NCBI GenBank assembly: GCA_002344215.1
Contig: DDSV01000032.1
Location: 1-64,000, forward strand
DNA: 64,000 bases
Source: Akkermansiaceae bacterium UBA2381
GTDB taxonomy: Bacteria; Verrucomicrobiota; Verrucomicrobiia; Verrucomicrobiales; DEV007
Direction: 5' to 3'
The notes beneath the pieces were generated by a model. That model saw only the letters and a list, made by a program, of their open reading frames with translations. It was not told where the DNA came from and made no database searches. Positions 30,527 through 38,709 of the stretch are shown here, one piece after another. Position 1 is the stretch's first letter. Every line of letters begins with the position of its first letter. Both the position numbers and the translations under genes were made by a program.

Positions 30527-31696
30527 ATGGCCGGACTTGTTATCAAACCTCGCTCTCGAATTTTTCATGGCCACGACTGGGTCTATTCCAGTGAGGTGCA
30601 GAAGATTTTCGGGGAGCCGCAGCCCGGCAGTGTCATCTCCCTCAAGGACTTCCGCGATCGGCCGCTCGGTTCGGCGATTTATAATCCGGACTCGCAAATT
30701 GTGGCGCGACGAATCTCAAGGCGGAAACAGGAGCTCGATCCCGATTTTTTTGACCGGCGCCTGCGGAGAGCGCTCACTCTTCGCGAGTCCATGGGTTTCG
30801 CGGAACCAGTCTACCGGCTCGCCTGGAGTGAGGCGGATGGTCTGCCCGGTGTAGTGGTGGATCGCTATGGCGACTATTTCACCCTCCAGACTCTCACTCT
30901 CGCGATGGACCAGCGAAAAATGCTCATCGTGGAGTCTCTCCAGCGTATTTTCGGGGAGATTACGGTGATTGAGAGAAATGATTCGTCGATTCGCAAGGCC
31001 GAGGGACTCGAGTCGTGCATCGGAATCCTCGCGGGAACCTGGAGCGGTCCGATCGAAATTACCGTCAACGGATTGTCTCAGGAAGTCGATCTCCTTGAAG
31101 GGCAGAAAACGGGAATCTATCTTGATCAGCTCGACAACTACGCCGCAGTCGCGACCTATGCGGAGGGGAAAGCGGTTCTCGACTGTTTTTGTAATCAGGG
31201 TGGATTTGCCCTGCATGCGGCAAAAGCCGGGGCCGCCTCGGTGCTGGCGATCGATATCAGTGAGGGGGCTGTTTCGGCCACCCGCGCCAATGCGGAGCGG
31301 AACGAGCTCACGGTCGAGGCTCTGGAAGCGAACGTCTTTGATTTTCTCAAGGAAGCGGAAACCGCGGAGCGGAAATTCGACCTGATCATTCTCGATCCGC
31401 CCTCATTCACGAAGAGTCGAAAGGCGGTCGGTGGAGCCATGCGGGGATACAAGGAAATCCATCTCCGCGCGCTCAAGCTGCTCAACTTCGACGGGATACT
31501 CTCCACCTATTGCTGCAGTCACCACGTCAGCGAACAGGAGTTCTTCGATGTCATTGTTGATGCGTCGGTGGATGCAAAGCGAAACCTCCGCCTCCTCGCG
31601 ACCCACACGCAGCGGCGGGACCATCCTGTTATCCTGACATTGCCCGAAACGAAATATTTGAAGGGATTTACGGTTCAGTCCGTGGCGGGCTTTTGA
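30527..31696 (+). CDS. rlmI: RlmI-like class I rRNA large-subunit methyltransferase
   Basis: The 389-residue protein has an N-terminal PUA RNA-binding domain (IKPRSRIFHGHDWVYSSEV) and an RlmI-type central domain (EADGLPGVVVDRYGDYF). The C-terminal SAM-dependent domain has motif I CFCNQGGFALHAAKAGA and catalytic-loop ILDPPSFTKS. RlmI methylates C5 of a cytosine in 23S rRNA; the match to that exact target is by family. It is divergent from the DUF1592 gene with 175 bp between them, a region without another gene. The longer overlapping frame before the ATG was rejected. Confidence 0.87.
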   Translation: MAGLVIKPRSRIFHGHDWVYSSEVQKIFGEPQPGSVISLKDFRDRPLGSAIYNPDSQIVARRISRRKQELDPDFFDRRLRRALTLRESMGFAEPVYRLAWSEADGLPGVVVDRYGDYFTLQTLTLAMDQRKMLIVESLQRIFGEITVIERNDSSIRKAEGLESCIGILAGTWSGPIEITVNGLSQEVDLLEGQKTGIYLDQLDNYAAVATYAEGKAVLDCFCNQGGFALHAAKAGAASVLAIDISEGAVSATRANAERNELTVEALEANVFDFLKEAETAERKFDLIILDPPSFTKSRKAVGGAMRGYKEIHLRALKLLNFDGILSTYCCSHHVSEQEFFDVIVDASVDAKRNLRLLATHTQRRDHPVILTLPETKYLKGFTVQSVAGF

Positions 31697-31705
31697 CTCC
31701 TGTTC

Positions 31706-31731
31706 CGAAAAAGGTCCTTGGCCATTTTTCG
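31706..31731. repeat. Short inverted repeat between rlmI and the rhodanese gene
   Basis: Seven-base arms CGAAAAA (31706-31712) and TTTTTCG (31725-31731) form a possible hairpin just after the methyltransferase stop. The 3' arm ends a T-run, so weak termination on the plus strand is possible. It could also be the promoter region of the next gene. Confidence 0.3.
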
Positions 31732-31752
31732 ATTTCTGGGTAGGTTTTCCAC

Positions 31753-32181
31753 ATGAGAAAGCTCAACCCTCTTGTCCTTCTTTCCTTCATCGGCCTTTCA
31801 CTGACTTCATGTGATCGTTCCCGGCCTGCGCCTGCTGAGGATGCGGTGAAGGCGGCACCGGGACTGATCGATGTTGACGGGGCGAAGGCCGCGGAAGTGT
31901 TGGCCAGTGATCCGGCGATCACGATTATTGATATACGGACTCCCGAGGAATTCGCCGAAGGCCATATCAAAGGCGCGGTGAACATCGATTTCACGGGGAA
32001 CGACTTCGAGGCCAAACTCTCGGAACTGAATCGCGACAAACCCTACCTGTTTCACTGTGCCAGCGGGAATCGCAGTGGAAAGTCACTGCCGGTCTTCGAA
32101 AAGCTGAACTTCACGCGGCTCTACCACCTCAATACCGGGTTCAAAGGTTGGGTGTCCGACGGACAGCCCGTAGAAAAGTAA
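31753..32181 (+). CDS. Rhodanese-domain lipoprotein
   Basis: The 142-residue protein has a lipoprotein signal with lipobox LTSC at Cys20, so it is membrane-anchored on the periplasmic side. The rest is a single rhodanese domain: IIDIRTPEEFAEGHIKGAVNI and the active loop FHCASGNRSGKS with catalytic Cys102. Single-domain rhodaneses transfer sulfane sulfur or act as redox/sulfur carriers; the partner is unknown here. It stands alone, converging with the DUF2288 gene. Confidence 0.88.
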   Translation: MRKLNPLVLLSFIGLSLTSCDRSRPAPAEDAVKAAPGLIDVDGAKAAEVLASDPAITIIDIRTPEEFAEGHIKGAVNIDFTGNDFEAKLSELNRDKPYLFHCASGNRSGKSLPVFEKLNFTRLYHLNTGFKGWVSDGQPVEK

Positions 32182-32254
32182 GGAAGGAGTTTAAGGTTTG
32201 ACTTCACTTCGCTCCGTCCGTCTCCGCTACGCTTCGGCTCAGAGTTTAAGCTTT

Positions 32255-32596
32255 TCAACCTTCCACCGGCTGGATCAAGACGAAGGGCGACACCACGAGC
32301 GCCAGGAAGCGGGCCTCGCTTTCTTCCCAATGGGCGGCGTGGGGTGCAGATGGGGTGATGAGATCTCCTGACTTGCGCCAGGCTTTAACACGATCGGCGT
32401 CGTCGATGGAGATGGCGTGACCCACTTCGGTCAAGGAAAGGGCCGGATCGACCCAGACGAGGGCTCCGTTCTGATAGTGGCGTTTCAGGTAGGACCAATC
32501 CACCTCGCCGGTGTATTTTTCCAGCTTCTCGAGCGGCGAATCGGGATCGCTGCCGAGGAGGCTGTAACGCATCGTTTCGGAATCGGAATCAGACAT
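32255..32596 (-). CDS. DUF2288 family protein
   Basis: This 113-residue soluble protein matches the DUF2288 pattern: EKYTGEVDWSYLKRHYQNG, LVWVDPALSLTEVG, DDADRVKAWRKSGDL and the conserved end FLALVVSPFVLIQPVEG. No function is known for this family, and there is no signal peptide. It is a single gene between the convergent rhodanese gene and the divergent alcohol dehydrogenase. Confidence 0.85.
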   Translation of the reverse strand: MSDSDSETMRYSLLGSDPDSPLEKLEKYTGEVDWSYLKRHYQNGALVWVDPALSLTEVGHAISIDDADRVKAWRKSGDLITPSAPHAAHWEESEARFLALVVSPFVLIQPVEG

Positions 32597-32694
32597 GGAA
32601 TCTCTTTTGCGCCGGAAAGCCGTAAAGGCAAGTCCGGCACTGGACGCTTTTTCCCTTTTATTTTTCGCGGGAACACGATTTCATCCCTTCTCCC

Positions 32695-33810
32695 ATGGAA
32701 GCTCTCGCCGCCGTCCTCTACCAAGCCAAGGAACCTCTTCGCCTCGAAACCGTTGAGGTTCTCCCGCCCGGACCCGGGGAAGTGCAGGTCCGGATGCAGG
32801 CGGCCGGGGTGTGCCACAGTGATCTCCACGTCATGAAGGGCGACCTGCCCATGAAGATGCCCATCATCCTCGGGCACGAGGGAGCAGGCATCGTCGAGGA
32901 GATCGGGAGCGGGGTGAAATCCGTAAAACCGGGCGACCATGTCATTCCGATCTGGCGAATGTCCTGCGGGCAATGCTACTACTGCCTCGGCGGGCGTCCC
33001 GCTCTCTGCGATGTCGGGACGGCGATGCGTTTTACCGGACTGATGCCGGACGGCCAGACCCGCTTCCGCAATGCGGCGGGCGAATCGATCCTCCACTATG
33101 CCGGGGTTTCCACCTTTTCGCAGTTGTCGACCATGCCGGAAGGAGCCGTTGTGAAAATTCCGGAATCGGTCTCCTTTGAACATGCCGCGCTGATCGGGTG
33201 CGGGGTGATCACGGGATTCGGGGCGGTCATGAATGCGACCCAAGTTCCTGCCGGGAGCACCGTCGCGGTCGTCGGATGCGGCGGCATCGGACTCAATATC
33301 GTCCAGTCTGCTAGACTGGCAGGAGCAACCACCATCATCGCGATCGACCGGGTTCCCGCAAAGCTGGACTACGCCCGGACCATGGGAGCGACCCATTTCA
33401 TCAACTCGACCGAGCATGAACCCGTCGCAGCGGTAAAGGATCTTACCGGAGGGCTCGGAGTCGACAATGCCTTCGAGGCGATTGGTCAAGCCGAAGCGAT
33501 TGAGCAGGCCTACGACATGACAAGAAAGGGCGGCACCTGCGTCGTCGTCGGCATCGCCGCGCCGGATGCCCGCGCCCGTATCAACGTCAATCAACTCGTT
33601 TATGCCGAGAAGACCTTGAAAGGGTCCATCTACGGGTCGACCCGTCCGAGACTGGACTTGCTGCGGCTCATTGAACTGCACGAGCACGGCAAAATTGATC
33701 TCGATTCACTGCTGACAAGGACCTATCCGCTAAGTCAGATCAACGAGGCCTATGCCGCGCTGGAGCGGGGCGAGGTGGCAAGGAGCCTGGTGCTGCCGCA
33801 GGCGGGGTGA
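32695..33810 (+). CDS. Zinc-dependent alcohol dehydrogenase
   Basis: The 371-residue medium-chain dehydrogenase has the catalytic zinc ligand Cys40 with GHE (about 60-62), and a complete structural zinc lobe Cys91, 94, 97 and 105. The NAD-binding turn is VVGCGGIGLN. The C-terminal layout (YAEKTLKGSIYGSTRPRLD) resembles class III and aryl/benzyl alcohol dehydrogenases. It oxidises an alcohol to an aldehyde with NAD or a tightly bound cofactor; the substrate is unknown. No glutathione- or formaldehyde-specific neighbour is present. Confidence 0.88.
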   Translation: MEALAAVLYQAKEPLRLETVEVLPPGPGEVQVRMQAAGVCHSDLHVMKGDLPMKMPIILGHEGAGIVEEIGSGVKSVKPGDHVIPIWRMSCGQCYYCLGGRPALCDVGTAMRFTGLMPDGQTRFRNAAGESILHYAGVSTFSQLSTMPEGAVVKIPESVSFEHAALIGCGVITGFGAVMNATQVPAGSTVAVVGCGGIGLNIVQSARLAGATTIIAIDRVPAKLDYARTMGATHFINSTEHEPVAAVKDLTGGLGVDNAFEAIGQAEAIEQAYDMTRKGGTCVVVGIAAPDARARINVNQLVYAEKTLKGSIYGSTRPRLDLLRLIELHEHGKIDLDSLLTRTYPLSQINEAYAALERGEVARSLVLPQAG

Positions 33811-33877
33811 GTGCTTGTCACCTGTTCCTCCGCATTCACGGACTACCCGCTGGCGGCCTGAGGATCTAAAAGAGGGG

Positions 33878-34867
33878 ATGCATTTTAAACACCCGATTCT
33901 CGCCGGCTGCTTTCTTGTTCTTTTCGCTTCTCCGCTGTTCGCGGCGGAGGAGAAGGGGGTTACCCGCATCGGCATGATAGGTCTCGACACCTCGCACTGC
34001 GTTGCCTTCACCAAAATCCTCCACGATCCGGCGAACAACTATGCCGCCCGCGTCGTCGCGGCAGTGCCGCAGTCGAGTCCTGACATCGAGTCGAGTGTTT
34101 CCCGCATTGACGGCTACGTCGAAACCCTGACAAAAGAATATGGAGTGAAGATGATGGACTCGATCGAGGCGATGGTGGCCGAGGTCGACGTCATTCTTGT
34201 TGAGAGCGTTGACGGGCGTCCCCACCTTGCCCAGGCGACTCCCGGCATCATTGCGGGCAAGCCTACCTTTATCGATAAGCCGGTCGCTGCCTCGCTCGAG
34301 GATGCCATTGCGATCTTTGACCTCGCCGCCAAACACGGGACGCCGGTCTGGAGCACTTCGAACCTCCGTTACAATGCCGGCGTCGTGAAAGCGGCCACGG
34401 CCGATGTGGGAGACGTCGCGGCGGTCCTCAGCTACGGTCCCGCTTCGCTCGAGGAACATCATCTTGATCTTGCCTGGTACGGGATTCATCCGACTGAGGC
34501 TCTCTTCACCGTGATCGGAACGGGTTGCGAGAGTGTGACCCGGACCCATACGGAAGGCACCGATGTGGTCACCGGATTGTGGAAGGGCGGAAAAGTCGGC
34601 ACGCTTCTGGGTCTTCGTGCCTCGAAGACGGTGTACGGGATCAAGGTCTTCGGCAGCAAGGCGGTGGTTGATGAAGTCGCCGGAGCGGGATATCCCGAGT
34701 TGATGGCCGAGATGATGACCTTCTTCAAAACGAAGAAAGCTCCGGTTTCCGCCGAGGAGACCATCGAGATATTTGCCTTTATGGCCGCAGCGGACGAGAG
34801 CAAGCGGCGCGGAGGAGCTCCGGTGACGCTGCAGGAAATGATCGAGAAGGCGAGAGGGGAGAAGTAA
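33878..34867 (+). CDS. Exported Gfo/Idh/MocA-like oxidoreductase
   Basis: The ATG at 33878 is chosen because it opens a signal peptide (MHFKHPILAGCFLVLFASPLFA) and follows AGAGGGG, although the spacing is short; the product is 329 residues. An upstream start at 33752 would overlap the dehydrogenase gene. The core shows a Rossmann start (RIGMIGLDTSHC) and the DKPVAASLEDA motif equivalent to EKP. The glycine loop is atypical (GLDTSH instead of GxGxxG), so nucleotide binding may be altered. A periplasmic sugar oxidoreductase is the best guess. Confidence 0.8.
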   Translation: MHFKHPILAGCFLVLFASPLFAAEEKGVTRIGMIGLDTSHCVAFTKILHDPANNYAARVVAAVPQSSPDIESSVSRIDGYVETLTKEYGVKMMDSIEAMVAEVDVILVESVDGRPHLAQATPGIIAGKPTFIDKPVAASLEDAIAIFDLAAKHGTPVWSTSNLRYNAGVVKAATADVGDVAAVLSYGPASLEEHHLDLAWYGIHPTEALFTVIGTGCESVTRTHTEGTDVVTGLWKGGKVGTLLGLRASKTVYGIKVFGSKAVVDEVAGAGYPELMAEMMTFFKTKKAPVSAEETIEIFAFMAAADESKRRGGAPVTLQEMIEKARGEK

Positions 34868-34890
34868 ACAGGGTGAGGAGAGGTGATTGC

Positions 34891-34993
34891 CAGAATCTGT
34901 GAAAATCCGTGCTCATCTGTGAACATCCGTGTTAGAAGTCTTCAAATCATTTTCAACACGGATGGGCACAGATTTTCTCGGATGACGCAGATG
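34891..34993. repeat. Long imperfect inverted repeat of the ATCTGTG/ATCCGTG type
   Basis: The left arm (about 34894-34933) is made of alternating ATCTGTG and ATCCGTG words. The right arm (about 34955-34994) is its inverted counterpart (AACACGGATGGGCACAGAT). Pairing from the centre is 17 of 19, then continues with one gap. It fills most of the 173-bp gap before the lactonase gene. Such word-repeat elements are dispersed in many Verrucomicrobia and Planctomycetes genomes; their origin is unclear. Confidence 0.6.
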
Positions 34994-35040
34994 GAGCTGC
35001 CTGCACGGGGTTGGAATGATTTTTTTGACGGATCTATTGT

Positions 35041-36108
35041 ATGAAACTCCTCGCCTCCTTTATCTTCCTGTTCTCGCTTTCCGCCCATGCGGAGCAAACC
35101 GTCGTCTATGTGTCTGAGAGCGGGCACAACCGTATTGCCGTTTTTACTCTCGATGAAACCAGGGGGCAACTCTCCCGTCTGGGTGATGTTCTCCTGGAAG
35201 GGGCTCCCGGCCCTCTGGCGCTGAGCGCGGACAAAAAGCATCTCTATGCGGCGGTGCGCAGCGAAAAAACGTTTGCGACGCTTTCAGTTGATCCGGCCAC
35301 GGGGCTATTGACCCCGGTTTCGTCCGTTCCCGCCTCGGGCAGCGCGGCCTATATCCATCCGGACGCGACCGGGCGCTGGCTGCTCGCGGCCTATTATGGA
35401 GAGGGGCTTGTTAGTGTCAGCCGTATCAGTGAAGAGGGTGTGATCGAGGATGAACCGCTGCACGTTCTCGATATCGGGCCGAAAGCGCACTGCATCGTGA
35501 CTGATCCGGCGAACCGTTTTGCCTTTTGTCCTCATCCCATGGATCTGAATTGCGTTGATCAGTTCCGCTTTGATTCCGCGAGCGGAGAGTTGACCCTCAA
35601 CGATCCTCCCACGATGCCCGGCGGAGAGGGTCAAGGACCGAGGCACCTCAAATTTCATCCGAACGGGAAGTGGGCGTATCTTGTGAACGAGCAGGGGAAG
35701 AGTGTCACCTACTGCCATTACGATGCGGAGAAGGGAACCCTGACAAGCAAGCAGACCCTCTCGACCCATCCGAAAGATTGGTATCCGAACCAGGGAAGCT
35801 GCGCCGAGATCAAGATCAGTTCGGACGGGCGTTTTGTGTATGCCTCGAACCGGGGGCACGAGAGTCTCGCTTCCTTTGCGATCCATCAGGAAACGGGGGA
35901 GATCAGCGAATTGGAACGGGTGCCGACCGAGAAAATTCCGCGGTCGTTTGATCTGATGCCGGGAGAAAAATTCGTCGTCGCCGCCGGACAGGGTGAGGGA
36001 CGGCTCGCGCTCTATCGCCGCGACCCGGAGACCGGGAAACTGCAGCGGATCCAGACGCTCGAGTGCGGAAAAAGCCCGGCCTGGGTCATGGGGGTGCGAT
36101 TGCCGTAG
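35041..36108 (+). CDS. Secreted lactonase-family beta-propeller protein
   Basis: The 355-residue protein has a signal peptide (MKLLASFIFLFSLSAHA) and a seven-bladed propeller of the 6-phosphogluconolactonase (Pgl/YbhE) type. Visible signs are blade motifs such as VYVSESGHNRIAVFTLD, GPRHLKFHPNGKWAYLVNE and DGRFVYASNRGHESLASF. Cytoplasmic members hydrolyse 6-phosphogluconolactone. The signal peptide here means a periplasmic substrate, perhaps a lactone from an exported sugar oxidoreductase such as the one just upstream (inference). Confidence 0.87.
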   Translation: MKLLASFIFLFSLSAHAEQTVVYVSESGHNRIAVFTLDETRGQLSRLGDVLLEGAPGPLALSADKKHLYAAVRSEKTFATLSVDPATGLLTPVSSVPASGSAAYIHPDATGRWLLAAYYGEGLVSVSRISEEGVIEDEPLHVLDIGPKAHCIVTDPANRFAFCPHPMDLNCVDQFRFDSASGELTLNDPPTMPGGEGQGPRHLKFHPNGKWAYLVNEQGKSVTYCHYDAEKGTLTSKQTLSTHPKDWYPNQGSCAEIKISSDGRFVYASNRGHESLASFAIHQETGEISELERVPTEKIPRSFDLMPGEKFVVAAGQGEGRLALYRRDPETGKLQRIQTLECGKSPAWVMGVRLP

Positions 36109-36123
36109 GAAGAGAATCCGGAG

Positions 36124-36190
36124 GCAGCCGGGGCAGCCGTCCTCAAGAGGGACTCCGAACGGGTTTGTAGAGCGACCGCTCCGGTTGCCG
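36124..36190. repeat. Degenerate inverted pair of REP-like hairpins
   Basis: A minus-facing copy (36124-36142, GCAGCCGGGGCAGCCGTCC) and a plus-facing copy (36167-36190, GTAG followed by AGCGACCGCTCCGGTTGCCG) lie in the 91-bp gap between convergent genes. Both are diverged relatives of the elements at 14987 and 45564, and the GTAG head is kept in the second. Confidence 0.5.
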
Positions 36191-36199
36191 CGTTCAACG

Positions 36200-37294
36200 C
36201 TACCTGCCGCTTTCGCGATCCGCTTCGGTGGATTTTACTTCTCCAATTTTTGGCGGGTTCCAGTTGACCGGTTGTCCTTTCTTCTGGGCGGCGAGCCAGT
36301 TGAGGGCGGCGTTGTGAATGATTTCATGTCCTCCCTGAAAAATGGTGACGCGGGTATTTCCGTGAGTCTTTCTGAAGAGCGGCACGTGAATCCCAAAGAG
36401 TGGATCGATGAGACCGGCGGCCTCACTGGCCGGCGGAGTGAGAGTCTCGTAAAAGCCTGCGATGACTTCCGGCGAAAGACGCGCCGACTCAGGCACGACG
36501 GTATTCCAGGCATTCAGGGAATGAGTGAAGGGCACGCTTCCATCGCGTCCGTCCCTGATTCCGTGGCAGAGATCGAGAGGAACGGATGATGCATTCTCCA
36601 GCCAGGTGAGAGGTGAACGGTGGGACGCTTCGGCTATGGTGGTATCAGTGTCGTCGGGAGACCCGCCGAGAGCCATCTCGATGTGTTTCGCATAGTTCGT
36701 CCTGCCCGCCGCGGTCGTCTCAGTATGCCAGGTGGCGATGTCCGAGATGCCGCACCAGGAGGAGATGCCCGCCCAGATTTCAGGGGTGCGTCCCGCAAGC
36801 AACTGGGTGGCGTGTCCGCCTCCCGAGACGCCGATCGCGTAGATTCTTGACTCGTCGACAGGCGCACTCCGCCTGGCCCATTCCACTGCGGCGCGAATGT
36901 CGTTGATCATCAGGTCCGACCCCATTGCTTCCGGGCTCAGGTTGGGTCCCCGAAAATTCGGATGAATGAAGATCCACCCCTGCTGCAGGCACCATTCCGC
37001 GTATTTTACCTCGCCTCCCGCCTGCCGGTAGTCACCCGACCAGGTGTGAAGCGCGACGAGGAGCGGGAATTTCCGATCCTTTTGCAACGGCGGAGTCCAG
37101 AAAAGAGCCGCTTGTTGTGACTGGTCGTGAGGGCAGGGATAGGTGATTTCCTTTACCTCCGGCGGATAGGTCGGTGCCGGTAGAGTATCCTGAGCGAATG
37201 AGGTATCGGATATCAGGAGGAGGAGAAGCAGTGAAGCGCTTTTGAACGGGGGCATCGGGAAAGTGGTGGTGTCAGGAATTTCTTCGAAGTTCAC
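36200..37294 (-). CDS. Secreted alpha/beta hydrolase (esterase/peptidase-like)
   Basis: The 364-residue product is a prolyl-oligopeptidase/acetyl-xylan-esterase-like hydrolase. The nucleophile elbow is GVSGGGHA. The oxyanion strand region is LLVALHTWSGDYRQ, and RGPNLSPEAMG precedes a helix before the elbow. A signal-type hydrophobic segment (SASLLLLLLISDTSFAQ) is near the start. A GTG at 37294 overlaps the stop of the upstream gene (GTGA), which favours coupling; an ATG at 37255 gives a cleaner signal peptide. Together with the ceramidase-like gene it forms a two-gene operon of exported hydrolases, perhaps for amide- or ester-linked lipids or glycans. Confidence 0.8.
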   Translation of the reverse strand: MNFEEIPDTTTFPMPPFKSASLLLLLLISDTSFAQDTLPAPTYPPEVKEITYPCPHDQSQQAALFWTPPLQKDRKFPLLVALHTWSGDYRQAGGEVKYAEWCLQQGWIFIHPNFRGPNLSPEAMGSDLMINDIRAAVEWARRSAPVDESRIYAIGVSGGGHATQLLAGRTPEIWAGISSWCGISDIATWHTETTAAGRTNYAKHIEMALGGSPDDTDTTIAEASHRSPLTWLENASSVPLDLCHGIRDGRDGSVPFTHSLNAWNTVVPESARLSPEVIAGFYETLTPPASEAAGLIDPLFGIHVPLFRKTHGNTRVTIFQGGHEIIHNAALNWLAAQKKGQPVNWNPPKIGEVKSTEADRESGR

Positions 37295-38643
37295 TTTACC
37301 AGTCCATGCACGGCAGTGACGATGTCCTCTTCGATGCTCTCCGCCCAGAGTGAGGGAAGGCCATAATAAACATGTGAACCACCTCCCTCGTAGCCTCCTT
37401 CCGTCGCTACTCGAAGGGAGGGAATGTAAGCCATGACGTCATTCGAGTAACCGGCCACCCAGGTCGAGGTTCCCTTGCGCTCCCTTTTTAATCGCAGGGC
37501 GTAGTCGACCACCACTTCCCCGCCTAGGAAAATAAAGTCGATGGAGTCTCCGATATTCCAGACGCCGATGGGGTAGGGGTAGACCTGATCGAGGGTGCCC
37601 TTTTCCTCCATTTTTCGGATGAGAAATTTCGCCCGGGCGACTTCAAATCGATTGGTCGAGGAGGCGTTGGCTTTGATTTCTTCGGCAGTGGGAAGAGGGG
37701 CCAGGGGGGCCTCAATTTCGCGATAGGAGACTTCAAGTTCCGGTTTCAACTCCGGCATGTGGGCGTTGAGGACATCTCCGACGCGGGCGGCGAGTTCCGC
37801 TCCGTATTTCTCGGCCAGGGGCAATTCCCTCCTCGGAACGGGATTCTGGTCTCCGCCGCATCCTGCCCAGAAGAGAGCGATTGAGCCGGGAAAGTTTTTT
37901 TCAATTTCCGTCTGGGCGTAACCCGGATAGTCTCCGTTCCATTCCATGCCTGAAAGAACCGTGGCGTGGCAGGCATATCCAAAGAGGACAGCCCTGAGCG
38001 CTCCGTCTTGACTCCGGACACTCAACACAGGAACATCGTGGTCACTGGGGCCTTCGAGGGTTCCTGCCGTCCGGCTTGCGGGAACGTTAGTCTCTTTGTT
38101 TTCCCTACGGTTCACGGCAAAGGTGCATTTCCCGCTGCCCGCCTGGATCCGTGCCGGAGCCAGTGTGGCAAGCGCTTCACCGGTGACCGCACCGATTTTC
38201 CCGAGGAGAACTTCAGCGTAGGCATCGATCTTCTTTTGCTGTTCCGCGTCGAGGCTCCAGTAGTGTAGGGGCCCGAGATTGCGGCCTACCACGGGTCCGC
38301 TGTGGGTGTGTGAGGTGCAGAGGGAAATCTGTTCGCGTGAGAATCCGTGAGTGCTTTGCAACTGCGCCGTGACCTTTCCCGCAAACTCGCGATCTATTCC
38401 GACAAGATCGAGGGTGACGATCAGGCCGCGTTTTCCCCGGCTGTCTTCAAGCACGAGTGCTTTGGCGAAAAGTTCCGTCTGTTTGCCTTCGGCGGGGGCT
38501 GACCGGGAGCCGTAGCCGGCCATCCAGAAAAATTCGTCCGGTGTGATGGTGACGGCGGCGGCTCCTGCTTTCCAGCCTTCCTCCGCAGGTGAGGAATTCA
38601 GAAACAGGGCGAATGCGACCAGGGCGATGAGGATCCTTTGCAT
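37291..38643 (-). CDS. Neutral/alkaline ceramidase-like secreted hydrolase
   Basis: This 450-residue protein has a signal peptide (MQRILIALVAFALFLNSSPA) and the neutral/alkaline non-lysosomal ceramidase N-terminal domain. Visible are AGAAAVTITPDE, TSHTHSGPVVGRNLGP with zinc-ligand histidines, GYACHATVL and WAGCGGDQNPVPR. True ceramidases are about 650-700 residues and have an extra C-terminal immunoglobulin-like domain, which is absent here. Short versions are common in Planctomycetes and Verrucomicrobia, and their substrate is not established. It is the first gene of a coupled pair. Confidence 0.87.
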   Translation of the reverse strand: MQRILIALVAFALFLNSSPAEEGWKAGAAAVTITPDEFFWMAGYGSRSAPAEGKQTELFAKALVLEDSRGKRGLIVTLDLVGIDREFAGKVTAQLQSTHGFSREQISLCTSHTHSGPVVGRNLGPLHYWSLDAEQQKKIDAYAEVLLGKIGAVTGEALATLAPARIQAGSGKCTFAVNRRENKETNVPASRTAGTLEGPSDHDVPVLSVRSQDGALRAVLFGYACHATVLSGMEWNGDYPGYAQTEIEKNFPGSIALFWAGCGGDQNPVPRRELPLAEKYGAELAARVGDVLNAHMPELKPELEVSYREIEAPLAPLPTAEEIKANASSTNRFEVARAKFLIRKMEEKGTLDQVYPYPIGVWNIGDSIDFIFLGGEVVVDYALRLKRERKGTSTWVAGYSNDVMAYIPSLRVATEGGYEGGGSHVYYGLPSLWAESIEEDIVTAVHGLVK

Positions 38644-38709
38644 GAGTCAAAGGAGAACTGAAAGCCCCGGCTTCTGGCAAGAACGGAAAGGAACGTCATC
38701 AGGGAAGAT

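Noticed and set aside
30372..30854. Plus-strand frame overlapping the rlmI start
   Set aside because: It is out of frame with the PUA/methyltransferase protein and has no recognisable content.
32485..33687. Minus-strand frame of 400 residues
   Set aside because: It is antisense to the alcohol dehydrogenase, which has complete zinc-ligand sets.
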